From Malurus cyaneus samueli (lineage: Eukaryota; Chordata; Aves; Passeriformes; Maluridae): 64,000 nucleotides of DNA. The notes under the pieces were generated by a model. That model was not told the DNA's origin. It saw only the letters and a list, made by a program, of their open reading frames with translations, and made no database searches. Of this stretch, positions 26,501 through 37,794 are shown in pieces. The position numbers and the translations under genes are program-made. Location: positions 33,204,367 through 33,268,366 of the forward strand of contig CM019219.1 in NCBI GenBank assembly GCA_009741485.1, given 5' to 3'. Position 1 is the stretch's first letter; every line of letters begins with the position of its first letter.

Positions 26501-27460
26501 ACTGATAAGTCAAAAGACTGGAGGGTAGCGCCAATGTCCTGCAATCCGCCGCAGGCGAGGGGCCAGGTCTCGGCGCCTGGTGATGCTGCAAGCCGAGGCT
26601 GCCCACAATTCTTCAGGCTGCCTGAACAGGGTCCCAATTACACGTGACGCGAAGCAGGTTCTCCTCGGTGAGACCTCCTGGTTCTTGCCAGCCCCCGGCC
26701 AGGGGCCCTTTTCTACATAGCCCACAGGCCGCCGCCATCGCTGCTACCTTAGCAGGGCAATGATCTGGCAAACCCACGAATTCTTTCAGACAAGCTACAC
26801 CAACGGTTCCCGGGACAGTTGGACCCGGGAGCCCGGGGGCTCCTTCGCCTGTTTAACACTAAAACTCGACTGTCGCTTTGTACCGAGGTGGGATGTTTGT
26901 GTGTTCGGACTCCATAGAAGCATAAATCGAAGCATACTCTTAAAGGACAAAATGGAGCGTAATGCTCGATACTTCGTATGATCATGGCGTTGCGTTGTCC
27001 TGTCCCCTCTTCTTCACTGGTTACAGGCCATATCTCCCGCAAACTCGCTAAAAAGATCCTACTTACAATGTGCCTGGGATTTGCACCTTATGGAGACAAA
27101 CACTAAGAAGGTGTTCCGAGCTTTATAGGCCACAAGCACTTAGGTGGTTGATGCTGGTGCATGGACGTATAGATAGAGACGTCATTGCGCAGGCCATACG
27201 TAGACACGAGGAGCGGACGAGGAATAGCATCGCACCAAACTTAACATAGGGACCAAAAAGCAGCAGAAGTAGGTCTGACACCCATGGGCACGCTGAGGTG
27301 TTTTTGTAACTACATCTTTGCAAGCCCATTCGGACTTCTGCGGCCCAGCACTGTTGATGCGGCGAGCTTGGGGAGGCGTTACTTGAAAATCACCACCGCC
27401 AGCTGCTGCTGAGCAGAGCTTAAAGGATCAGTGTGAGGAGGGCGCAGTTATGTGCCAGGC
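23561..27460 (+). repeat. Segmental duplication C, degraded expanded copy
   Basis: A direct copy of about 20,690-23,300 that is roughly 1.5 times longer, because single bases and short strings are inserted all along it. The offset between matching anchors grows steadily from about 2.9 kb to 4.1 kb. Recognisable islands survive, for example 'gttgtctctgacaactcctg' at 24,479, an A run at 24,610-24,625 and 'taaaggacaaaatg' at 26,940. CpG frequency is far above that of the source copy. That pattern fits raw long-read error better than evolutionary decay, which normally removes CpG. Open frames here are noise. Confidence 0.8.
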
Positions 27461-27870
27461 CTAGGGAGATCCAGCTGGCCCGGTCCAGTTGTACGCACCC
27501 AGAATCCTGTTCCTCTCCACCTCGACGACCCATCCACTCCGGCTCGAGCCTCCCTTCTCACACGCGGGTCTCCTGTATCCATGAGCCTTCTCTATCGAAC
27601 CTCATCTCCTTTCTCTGACCGAGTTCCATCTCAGAGACCCCCATGAATGCCTTCGGGAGATGTTCTACGGACCACTCCCGTGAGCCTGAATGCTGTTTGC
27701 GTTTCATTTCACAGCTGCCTGTTGTCCCACTTCCGGTCCTCATATCGCCCCACCCATTCTCTCGCCCCGCTCACCTCTCTAATACACGGGCTCCCGGTAT
27801 TTTTCGGCTATGAGCGTTTATTCCATCCGTATGGTTTGGCTATATTTCATTCCGGAACCTCCTAAGGAAG
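27461..27870. other. Degraded sequence of unknown origin
   Basis: Continues the noisy, CpG-rich texture but can no longer be aligned confidently by eye. Pyrimidine-rich patches (for example 27,530-27,620 and 27,720-27,780) might be a corrupted opposite strand of the purine tract at 23.4 kb. Confidence 0.5.
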
Positions 27871-28464
27871 CATGGGATAGGTGTGGGTCATAATGAATCC
27901 CAGATTTCTTGGATATAGGGTGGTGCGTATGTACATGCGGTATTTTATGAGTTTGATGTTAGCATATTTTTGGTATGGTTTTGGTATTATTATCCCAGTA
28001 TGTTTTTGTGTATACTGGTTGACTCTCCGTCGATTGTTGGTATATTTATCCTGTATTATGTTTGGTAACAATCCCTCATTCTTGGGTATATTTAATCCCA
28101 TATTTATCAGGTATTTCAAGGTTAATCCCTGTATTTTGGTTATATTTCCTGTGTTTCAGGTATTTTGGGTAATTAATTCCCACAGGGCCAGATTTCTGGG
28201 TAACCATTTTGTCTGTAATTGTTTTGTCGTGCTACTATTACATCCCCAGCATTTTAGGGTATATTAATCCATTATTTTTTGGTATATACTTTATCATTTA
28301 ATAGCCATTGAATCCCCATCTTTTTTATTATTTTGGTATACTTTATCCTGTATTTTGGTATATTAATCCCTCATTTGGGGTATATTGATCACACATTTTT
28401 TGGTATATTTATCTCGATAATTTTGTTTTATATTTTCCATAATTTGTTTGAGTATATTCAAACG
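27871..28464 (+). repeat. AT-rich minisatellite, array 1
   Basis: Tandem units of about 20-25 bp around 'ttttggtatatttatccc' and 'ggtatattaatccc'. The first half is noisier than the last half. The same family fills 29,631-30,495. The array stops at 28,464, where the inverted arm begins. Confidence 0.85.
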
Positions 28465-29605
28465 CTTTATAAATGCTAATGGTGTCAGAAGAACCAGGGG
28501 AATTCTGTGTAAATGGCTGATCCTCCTCTAAGGCCTGGCAAAGCTGTTGACCTTACTGATCCTTTAAGTCCGTGAGCAGCTCGGGCTAATTTCAAGTAGT
28601 GTTAAAAACTTGCTGCCCTGGAGTTTCAATTTGCAGTTTTTGTCTTTAATGTCATGCATCTCTTCCTGTGTAGATGCCTGGAAGGAGATAAACTGACCAC
28701 AAACACTTTTGGTTATAGACTGGAAAGTCCTTTATGTGTTTTTGTTGGATTTATAGGATTTTTAGATGTTTCAGGAAATGCTTAACATGAAGTGAAGAAT
28801 GAGGGGGAAGGAAAGAAGCCACTGCAGTAGTGAGATTACCTCATTTTGTCCTTTAGAGTATCATTGGGGATTTTTCTGATGAACAAATAGTTACAAAGCA
28901 TTTTATTTCAGTGTCAACTTTGTATTTCTGAAAAATGTGGGGATTGCCAGAATTGCTGCTAAGTGGTGGGCATTAAAAGGGCTGGGGTTCCACAGAAATC
29001 GCTCAGTATGTTCAGCAGCTGAAGATGTGGCAGCCCGGCTGCAGCATCACCAGGGGGAGACCTGGGCCCCTCCCTGGCTGATTGCAGACATTGCCTCCCA
29101 GTTTGGCTTTCAGTTCATTGGTGCTTAAAAAGTCCTTTGTGCAACTGAGATTTGGATCAGTTGTGTTTCCAGCATCTCTCTTGTCCTTCATTTGTGTTGG
29201 TGTCTCATAGTATTTTGTGAAACTTTTACTGCCTGTTAAGAGATGGTCATTGATTTCACATAAAAATAATTGGCCATCTTTGCTGACTTGTTTGCAAGCA
29301 GGGAAGCAGCAGCAGGATATGGAGAATACAGAGGTTTTGTGCCTCAATCACTGGTGTACTTCATCCAGTGACCTTGTGCCTCTTGGCTAATGGGCACACG
29401 AGCTGGTCTTTATTGCAGTAACGTTTCTTTCTGCTGGGAGAGACAAAGAATTAGAGTAATCCATGGGAATTACCTCCCACCCAGAGCACAAAACACATCA
29501 AGGTGCCGAGAGACAAACTCATTTCCTTACTGCAGGGGTGAGAGAGGGGAAGAGAGAGGAGGTGTTCAAACCTGATGGTGACTCCTCTTTGTCCTGAAAC
29601 AGGAG
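28465..29605 (-). repeat. Right arm of 1.1-kb inverted repeat
   Basis: Reverse complement of 22,231-23,389, reading from 'ctttataaatgctaatgg' to the edge of the N gap. It is near-identical, in strong contrast with the degraded direct copy between the arms. The minus-strand frame at 29,012-29,347 is the counterpart of the plus-strand frame at 22,489-22,839. It differs by the ctg-repeat length and a few residues, and neither looks like a gene. Confidence 0.92.
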
Positions 29606-29630
29606 NNNNNNNNNNNNNNNNNNNNNNNNN
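29606..29630. other. Assembly gap of 25 N
   Basis: Twenty-five unknown bases separate the inverted arm from the second minisatellite array. The round number suggests a fixed-size or minimal placeholder, not a measured length. Confidence 0.99.
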
Positions 29631-30495
29631 ATAAACGCAGTAATTAATCCATGTATTTTGGTATATATAATCCCTCATTTTAGATATATTAATCCCATAT
29701 TTTGGGTATATTAATCCCTGAATTTTGGTTATATTTATCCTGTGTTTCAGGTCTACTATGCCCATATTTTGGGTATATTAATCCATATTTTTGGTATATT
29801 TATCTCGTATTTTTGGTATATTAATCCCTCATTTTGGGTATATTAATCCCATATTTTTTGTATATTTTTGGTATATATTTATATTTATATTTATCCCATT
29901 TTTTGGTATTTTTGGTATATTATCCCATATTTTTTGGTATATTTATCTCGTATTTTGGTATATTTATCCTGTATTTTTGGTATATTAATCCCTCATTTTG
30001 GGTATATTAATCCCATATTTCAGGTATATTAATCCCTGTATTTTGGTTATATTTATCCTGTGTTTCAGGATATTTTGGTAATTAATCCCATATTTTTTGG
30101 TATATTTATCTCGTACTTTTGGTATATTAATCCCCATTTTGGGTATATTAATCCCATATTTTTTGGTATATATTTATATTTATATTTATCCCATCTTTTT
30201 TTTATTTTTGGTATACTTATCCTGTATTTTGGTATATTAATCCCTCATTTGGGGTATATTAATCACACATTTTTTGGTATATTTATCTCATATTTTTGGT
30301 ATATTTATCCCATATTTTTGGTATATTAATCCCTCATTTTGTGTGTATTAATCCCAATTTTCAGGTATATTAATCCCCGTATTTCAGGTATATTAATCCC
30401 TGTATTTCAGGTCTATTAATCCCATATTTTGGGTATACTAATCCCGTATTTCAGGTAATTAATCTCTGTATTTCAGATATTTTTATCCATGTATT
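29631..30495 (+). repeat. AT-rich minisatellite, array 2
   Basis: About 860 bp of tandem units of ~20-25 bp alternating between 'ggtatattaatccctcattt' and 'ggtatatttatcc' types, with some carrying 'tttcaggta'. It is cleaner than array 1. It ends near 'tatttcgggtgtgacacagg'. It gives hydrophobic Tyr/Ile/Phe-rich pseudo-frames (29,791-29,988 and 30,060-30,329). Confidence 0.93.
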
Positions 30496-31699
30496 TCGGG
30501 TGTGACACAGGCACTCACTGCCAAGGGTTGAGAAGGAGAGTGACAGCCCTGAGCACCAGGGATGCTGCACTCATGGCCCAACCTTTCCTCCCACTTCCAG
30601 AACTGGGACAAACCCCCTTTCTGCCCTCCTTGGAGTTTGTTTCTGCCAGAGCTGGGCCTTGCTGGGCTGTGAGAAGGCTGGGAACGGTGAGCAAGTGACA
30701 CCAGCAGCAGCCAGAGGGAAAAACGCCTGTGCAAAGCACCCAGATGGTGTGAGCTCAGACAGGGGAAGGTGACAATAAATCACCATTGACAAAGCCTTCC
30801 TGACTTGTTTTCAAAAAGGACAATCACAAAACTAACACGGAACCTCCTCACCAAGGACACCAAGCTTGTTCACACTGAGAGACAGAGTGAGAGACTTTCC
30901 AGAACCAACCAACGACAGACACTCCATGGGTGAGCTGAATTAACATAATCTTCAAAATCCTTGGGATGCATTAAAGACAGCTAGCAGGTGACAAAAAGGA
31001 AATTGAAAATGGAAATTGAGCTGTTACTCAAGGAGACAGGCATTTATCACTCACATAAAACAATAATGTGAGGCCTTTCAAGTCAGGAGGAAAAGTAGAA
31101 AATACATTTTCCACAATTAGCAGCATTCATACAGCACAAAAAAATGGTAACTTCCATCTTAAGATGCATAAAAAGGGAATAACTCATTCTTTCAGCATCC
31201 AAGACCACTAACAAAATTCCCTAGACCTACATTTGCTTGGTAGTGGGGAGATTTCAGCACAAAGGCTGGTCACATTTATTAAGACAAAAACAACTGCAAA
31301 AAAAAAGAGCCATGGCAAACCCAGGCTTGTTTCTTAAGTCAGAACAGTGGCATTGAATCTCCTCACTGAGGAGACACACTGCTTCCCAAATAAAATCACC
31401 CGGAATGGAATGAGACTGCAATGGCTGTGCCTGGACAGGAGGGCTCACAGTGTTCAGTGTGACATGCACACACTCCACCCTCGGATCTCACCCTGCTTCT
31501 GGCCACTGAGGCCACCCACAAGGAGGGCCAGGAAGCTCTCTGCTCCCTTCTGGGGCTGGGCTGGGGAGGAAATTAAATGAGAAATCCTTACCTCACTTTG
31601 AGGTGATTTCCAGGTCACTGCTTAAAAGATGAGGCAAAAGTGGTGCCCTCCAGCTGAGCTGTTAATTGAAAACAGCCAGTACAGGAGCCTGGACGAAAG
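30496..31699. other. Intergenic sequence, no gene seen
   Basis: Single-copy-looking noncoding DNA between the minisatellite and duplication block B. A short A run lies near 31,297. An 'aggtaagg' donor-like motif on the minus strand near 31,590 has no supporting exon. Confidence 0.5.
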
Positions 31700-32436
31700 G
31701 AGAATCAACAACCGCTGCTGGCCCTGGTGACCCTGTTCCACCTGCCAGCTCCACAGCAGACCTCATCCTGAGATGAGGATCCCAGGGGCTTTTCCTGGGA
31801 TCTTCCCAAGAACAAAGCAGGAAGGTGGACTGGGGTGTGGGGGGAGATGGAAGTGTTCATCAAGTTTCAGCTTCTAACCCAGCACAGATCTTTGGTGAGG
31901 AAGGAGGACAGGGAGGCCACTGGGGATTACCTTCCTTCCTTAATTCCTCCTTTGAAACGTTCTGCCTGAGCTGCTTCTAAGGAGTTACTCAGAGGATTAG
32001 GGAGAAAAGGAAAAGGCAATGACTGCCAAGGCATGGGATGGAGCTGGGAGCTGGGTTAGATGGAGAATCAGGCTCCTTCAGATTCTTCCTGCCAGAGGAA
32101 TCCCTGAGACACGCCTGTCCCCAGGCCTGTGAGGACATGCCACCAAACACTGGCATTCTGGAACACGAGGCAATTTTCAGGGACCTCAGCAGAACCGACT
32201 TTCTGTGGTGGCTGGTCTGGCTGTAATCCTCTCCAGCAGCACAGCCAGCCAAATTAATATTGCAAGCAATGCATGCCTCACAAGAAGCACTTGGCTCAGA
32301 GTATTTTGCCATTTCAAATACATATATGCTTCACTAAGTTTTTAATGAACATATTTGTGCCAGCTCTTGAGAAAAGCTGAATATTTTTGCCCAGCAGCCT
32401 CAATTTGAATTCAGTCTGTGCGGCTGATGGACTCAC

Positions 32437-32625
32437 TGTCCATTTCTGCTCCTCGATGGCCAACAGAAGGAGCTCCTGAGGAAACCCATCAGTCAGGAAG
32501 ACAAAGAGGGGTGGAAAACCGTGCTGCCTTCTTTGGTGCTGATGCTCAGAGTTTACGGCTTGGAGGTTTTCCCTCAGCTCCGATGCTGACATAGACCGAA
32601 CAGGCAGTTTTTTGGCCGTTGCCAT
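32437..32625 (-). CDS. Possible first coding exon of an unidentified gene
   Basis: The minus strand opens at an ATG in a good Kozak context (gccATGg) at 32,625 and reads 63 codons to a GTGAGT donor-like site at 32,431-32,436. This would be a phase-0 exon of exactly 189 nt. The frame stays open to 32,314 if unspliced, and it opens 15 codons upstream at a weaker ATG (32,670). The product starts basic and polar (MATAKKLPVRSM), then has a hydrophobic stretch around residues 37-58 rich in Phe and Leu. I do not recognise the family. The start codon lies inside a perfect RFX X-box, which would suggest a cilium-related gene, although X-boxes normally lie upstream of the start. The exon junction is 'ACA/GTGAGT', acceptable but not ideal. 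No following exon was found on the minus side within block B. In the second copy (46.18-46.36 kb) an inserted base removes this ATG and the frame is broken. It could be a chance frame. Confidence 0.25.
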
Positions 32626-32631
32626 GGCAAC
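32618..32631. promoter_or_regulatory. Perfect RFX X-box palindrome
   Basis: GTTGCCATGGCAAC is two perfect inverted half-sites (GTTGCC / GGCAAC) with a 2-bp spacer. This is the classical RFX-family binding site of many ciliary gene promoters. It sits in a locally CpG-richer patch (32,560-32,690). The paralogous site at 46,345-46,359 keeps both half-sites with a 3-bp spacer. The motif is certain. That it is a working promoter is inferred, and the direction of any transcript is open. Confidence 0.6.
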
Positions 32632-33867
32632 AGCGGGCAGGGAATGTTCCGACAGCTCGGTGCTTGGCACAACGCCGCCTCTTTAGCTTGCTAACAAATG
32701 TCTGATTAAACATTCATGCTCCCCCAGACATGCCATCCATACGGATGGCTGACTCCACAAACACTTGACCCAGATCCTGCTCTCTTACATGGGAAAGGAC
32801 CTGGCACACCAGGCACGGCTCTTGTTGGGACACGAAGAGCAGGAGTGGCACTGAGCTCCTCTCTGCGCTCCTCCAGTGACACGTGTCTTACAGTCTTCAT
32901 GGTAATCACAACCAGCCCACAGAACAGTGCTGAAATCACCATGGATCACAAGGAAAATGCCTTTTGGAAATTGTCCTGACTGTTTCTGTGACTTCAGTTG
33001 GGTCGGAGTCCTTCACTGGTCTCCTGCTCTGCAAAAGAGATGGAAATCTCTCTGTGCTGGACAGATCTGCTGCTGCTCTCTCAGAGCAGGCACTGTGGGA
33101 AAGCATCAGGGGCAGCAGCACAGGGGGAGCACAGAACACCTCCTGGAGATGCTGAAATCAGTGCCTCATGGCCTCAGGGATTTGTGGTGGTGGTTGTTTT
33201 GTTCCTTTGTTTCACCTGTAGGATTTCATGTCAGTGCTGAAGTTTCCCTGTGCTGGAAGGGCTGCACAGTCCCGTGCAGAGCACTCCAAGGGCTGAACTG
33301 AGACTTGGTGGAAGTCACTGGAGACACACTCTCCTGGCATCCAAAAACAGTCCTTTTGGCCCTTCCACCGTGACAGACAACAAACTCGTGATCACCATTA
33401 TATTCCTGCCCTGAGGACAGAAGAAGTTTACGCACACAGGCCAGAAGAATTTGTTTATGGAAAATTTATCCTATGTGCATATTCTCCAGGAAACACTCAC
33501 AGAAATGAGATCTATAGGAATTTCATCTCATTTTCTTCCCCTCTTGCTCTAAAGACCCCTTCTGTCTTCTCTGCCAGAAGTCATGATGCCAAGCCTTGGC
33601 TGTGGACGAGATGGTTACAGGGGGCTGCTAAACATAATCTCTGCTCACCTCTGGAGATGTGGGTTGTGGATGGCAGCAGAGCTCTGCTGTACACACTCTG
33701 TGCCAGAGCTGATGAATTCCTAGCTTGGCAGGCTATTCCTTCTGCCCGTTGCTGGTCTCCCTCAGCCTTGGCAGAGGAGGAACCTCTACAAACGGGCTAC
33801 GTAGTGTGGAGGTCAGAAAAGCTGGCATTGCAGCCTTCCAGGTGCTGAATATTCAACCAATAATAGT

Positions 33868-34312
33868 GTACCCTGGAGATCTGGCAAAAAAAGGGAGTCT
33901 CTGAAAGCGTGGATGGAGGAGACATAGACAGAGAGGTGAATTACCAAAGCAATGAGACTGAGCAGCCTTGACTGCCTCTGGGAAAAGGAGAATGGAATCT
34001 GAAGAGACGATGTCAGGATAGGTCAGATGCAAAGACTGAGCAAATCGAGAATTAACGCACCAGTCTCAAGCTTGTTGCAACACCCAATCATATGCTGATG
34101 AGAGAAGGGGCTGCTAGTTAGCCAATAGACAATTGCCATTTATGAGAAGAGTTAGTATCACCGGTTGCTAAATAGATAAAAGGGCTCAGCCCGCTAATAA
34201 AGCCATCATGTCTGTGTCTGTCTGTGTGCTGTCCTGATCGTGCTGTCTGTGTCTGTGTGTCTGTGTCTTTTGCTCATTATTTATGTGCAGTTGTCTGTCT
34301 CTACTGTGACAC
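33868..34312 (+). mobile_element. LTR-like promoter/polyadenylation unit
   Basis: Reading plus, there is a CCAAT box at 34,122-34,126, a TATA-like gataaaag at 34,175-34,182, AATAAA at 34,196-34,201 and then a GT-rich tract (tctgtgtctgtctgtgtg from about 34,210). A TATA box about 20 bp before a poly(A) signal, with GT-rich sequence after it, is the compact U3-R-U5 arrangement of a retroviral LTR with a very short R. The outer edges are guesses (a TG near 33,868 and CA near 34,312), and no target-site duplication or gag/pol sequence was identified. The copy in the second block lies at about 47,590-48,035. Confidence 0.5.
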
Positions 34313-35707
34313 ATGTGGATTCTCACACAATCATCAGCACACAAACTGAGCCTGGGCTCCTGAGTGGTTCCAAGCCGGCATTTATTGAAGCCAACTTTGG
34401 TGCCTTGGGTGGTCTTTTCACAGCCCTTGTGAAGCTTTGGAGTGATCTCACTGTTAGGGGATATAGCTGTCACTTGTCAGAGCTGTCCTTTGCCAGAGGA
34501 CACCCGACGGAGTCAAGGCAGGAGGGTCACCCCACTGCCTCCACCCTAGCACAGCTCCCAGGTGATGTGGCACCCATCAGCCATAAAAAACCAACTCACA
34601 GCAGCAAACCATAGTGACAACCCGTGTGCAGCCCCTACCCTGAGATTTTAGGATGGAAACCCCTTTAAAATAATGTTGTTTTTCCCCTTCAAGACAGAAT
34701 TTTTGCTTCTTCAATGGAAGGATGTAAGGCTTTTGAAATGGTATTAATCATGCAAACGTCCTAGTGCTCTGTTATAAAGCCCAAATTCCCCTTTCCGTCC
34801 AGATTGTTGTTGTCAAACAAACCAGCAGAGCTTGTCTGCTCATATATGAAACCAACATAGCTCTGGCTCCACTTCTTTGGAGAGTTAATAATTGAATTAA
34901 TTTAAATACCAGTTTTGTTGAAGAACACTGATTCTTGTACAAATCCCTCATTCAAGGAAAGCTTCCATATAAAACAAAACAAAACAACCAAAATAAGCCA
35001 AGCCCAGGAAGAGAGCACGTCAGAGAAAAGACTCAAACCACGGTCAAGTTCAGCCACCAGGAGCTACACAAGTCACAGAATTAATAAGAACAGCAGGTTT
35101 GAACCATCTGGGGAGACCCTAATATGTAGGCATTTTAAAAGCTAAAATTCAGCCGCTTCAGTAACTCTGACAACTTCAGCCACTTCAGAACACTGTCAGA
35201 TAAAATTATGTTTACATTTCAGACATATTTTAAAAATCCACATTTTTCTCTTATGAGTGTTTCTGTCTCAACATGACTTTGAAGGCAGGAAAGTACTTAA
35301 AGAAGTGGCTGATTCTGAGCCCTTCTGTGTAAATACACATCCTAACCACAATTATTTCTGCCAGATACATATCTGGCTTTTCCCAAGTGTCATTTCTGGT
35401 TGCTCCTTCAGAAGGTTTCCCCACCTGTGCTGGCAGGTGACTCTTTCTTCCCCTTTTCTCCTCAAGGTCAGAGACTTCAATTGAAGAATTTGTAATGAAA
35501 AGGTATTTGAAGAATAAGCATTTCCAGGTGCTCCAGCATGCTGCTGTCCAGCCTCATGCTGACAGCTGATATTAAAATCCTGATCTGCCTCGAATGTCAG
35601 GCAATCGAGAGGCAAGGCAGACTCAACAACCAGAGCAAGGAGACACAAGCAGCTCTGAAAACATTAGAAATCCCAAAAAACTCTCACGAGATTCTGGACT
35701 GTCAACC

Positions 35708-35726
35708 AAAAGAAAAAAAAAAAAAA
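35708..35726 (+). repeat. Short A-rich run
   Basis: An A run (14 A or so) near 35,712-35,726, inside block B. Its paralog near 49,379-49,388 is shorter. Confidence 0.7.
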
Positions 35727-36146
35727 TCAAAGAGAAAACAAAAACCACCAAGTTTTCAGACAGGTCTCAGGCTCACTGACACAAACATGTGAAAAATGCA
35801 AGCAATCTGCTACTCCATCATCTGTCAGCAAACATTGGGCACAGAGCCAGGGGTAAAATGAGAGTGAGTTACACAAGACATAATAATTAGGTAAATTAAA
35901 TATGCCTTAAATTGTGATGAGTGCCTGTGTCTGCTTCTGCCCTCTTCCTTTCCTGTGTTTAGTCACCAATCCCAGTGTGAAGGCTTATTTTTGTTTTTCT
36001 CCTGAGCCATCCTGAGAATAACCACAGCAGTGAAATTCTTCTTCCATTCCTCCTGCTCAAGCCCTGTAATATCTGCTCCCAGAACTAGCTGGGCATTTCT
36101 AACTGGACATCCATTAAAACCTCATTCCTTACAAACCAGCTGGGGT

Positions 36147-36405
36147 TGATGCCTTAGGATTTTTTAGCTTCGATATTTTCATGTATCAGTGTTCTTGAAC
36201 TTCTCCAGTGCACAGCACTAAAACTCCTGTTCTCCCATCTTTAGACAAAAAAAATCCTCTCTGAGCCTGAAATCCAAAGACACTTCGCTGCCTCAGAGCC
36301 CAAAATATGTAAACAACAGAATAATTGGGGGAGCAAGCTTGGGGTGGGGGACATCATCACCTGAAGGTGCAATTGGAGAATTGGGGCCCAATGTGTATTG
36401 AGACA
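36147..36405 (+). mobile_element. Diverged TGATGCC-family element (partial)
   Basis: Starts TGATGCCTTAGG and follows the family through the 'acagtgctgagctcctg' equivalent and the 'gggggagcaagcttgg' equivalent to about 36,405. It then departs from the other copies. It is much more diverged than the copies at 41.9, 55.6 and 62.0 kb, so it represents an older insertion or a different subfamily that lacks the usual right end. Confidence 0.6.
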
Positions 36406-37794
36406 TAAACTTCAGCAAGCAGAGCTTCAGGACAAGAGGAGGACGGAAGGGTTTAGGAACAGAATGCAAACCACTCCAGAAATGGGGGTGTGTGCACATC
36501 CTGAGCAAGATGGGGGAACGGATGTGAACAGCTTCTCCTAAAACCACCCCAAACCCCCCTGAGGCTCGCTATACCTCAGAGTTTATTTCTGGACATAAAA
36601 ACGAAAGTTCAGGCCTTCCAACCAGCACTGGCTCACAACGCATCTGAAATGCTGTAGCTGTTCTGTTTATTTGGATAAATTTAATAAATTTCTATCTCCT
36701 CTATCAGTCATCACAGGAGGTAATTTTTGGATGAATTAAGTAACTGGATATTGGTACTTTTTTCTGTGTTTGCAATGAAGATCAGGTGTTTAGAGTGCCT
36801 CCTGGTTAGTGGGGCCACAAAGAGATGAGCTTTCCTCCTTCCCTTCCAACAGGGCCCCTCAGCACACAGCCTTCTGCCCCACTGTGCACCCAACTTGCTC
36901 CAGCTGCATGGTCTGGTGTTCCCCGCTCCCTCCTCCCCAGTCTGGGGTTTGGGTCCTGTGGATCCTCCTGGGGTCCCACTCTCCTGGTCCCGTGCTCCTT
37001 CCCCTCTGTGTGAGATGTGAGACAGGGAGCTGCTCATTCCTCACCATGGGAGGCACTGCCTGGCAGCAGGACAGGGGTATCACCTCCCCTGAGAGGGCTC
37101 TAAAATGGCAACAGAACTGGACATTAGGAAAAATGAGGCTTCATTATGATTATTTACTAACTGGCACCTAAACCTATGAAAAAGCACCATGAGCACTGGT
37201 ATGGCTCCAAGCACAACCCACCTCCACTGCCAAAGAGGACTTTTGGAAACAGCTATAACACAAATTCATCATTATTATTACTAATGCATATAAATTGGCT
37301 TTTAGACCCTCAAAGTAGCTCAGTGAAAATAAATTAAACATTAGCATATTTCTTACAATTAGATTCTCATCACATTGCTAATCATAGTCATTGCCGTGAA
37401 TAGGATTATTTGAATAATCTTAGCTGCATTTTTATATTGAGAGAGAGACAGGACAAAAGAGATTTTCTGTTAGAACTGGGGGAGCCATACAAAATGTATA
37501 ATTAAGTATTTTGCAACTGCTCAGTATAAACAAAAGTAAAAACAAAATGATGTTTTTTGTGTGGAAGTGTTGTCAAAATATGATGGCATTTTAATTAAAG
37601 ACCAAAATCTATCTGTGTGAAGAATGGCTTGAAGGAAACATTGGCATAAGATATTAGAACTAAATTAAATAGAAGTAAATATGTAAGTTTGCAGTAAATC
37701 TTTGACTATAATATTATATAAAGTTTTAAAGTAATTCAGCAATCTCATAAATAGGCAGCTGTAAGAATTAGTCCACTATTCTCAAGTAATTTTT

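Larger units (their letters stand above)
31700..37278 (+). repeat. Segmental duplication block B, copy 1
   Basis: About 5.6 kb that recurs in direct orientation at about 45,452-50,910. Anchors: 31,712/45,464, 32,618/46,345, 34,843/48,541, 36,150/49,815 and 37,185/50,823. The offset drifts only from 13.75 to 13.64 kb. This copy reads cleanly. It contains the possible first exon with X-box (32.4-32.6 kb), an LTR-like promoter (33.9-34.3 kb) and a diverged TGATGCC element (36.15 kb). The rest is noncoding. Confidence 0.93.

Noticed and set aside
24753..27865. Apparent CpG island with many open frames
   Set aside because: It is a degraded copy of CpG-poor 20.7-23.3 kb sequence; the CpGs and frames arise from noise.
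27881..30329. Hydrophobic frames resembling membrane proteins
   Set aside because: They are translations of the AT-rich minisatellite.
31580..31700. Minus-strand splice-donor-like 'aggtaagg' near 31,590
   Set aside because: No convincing open exon or acceptor lies upstream of it on that strand.
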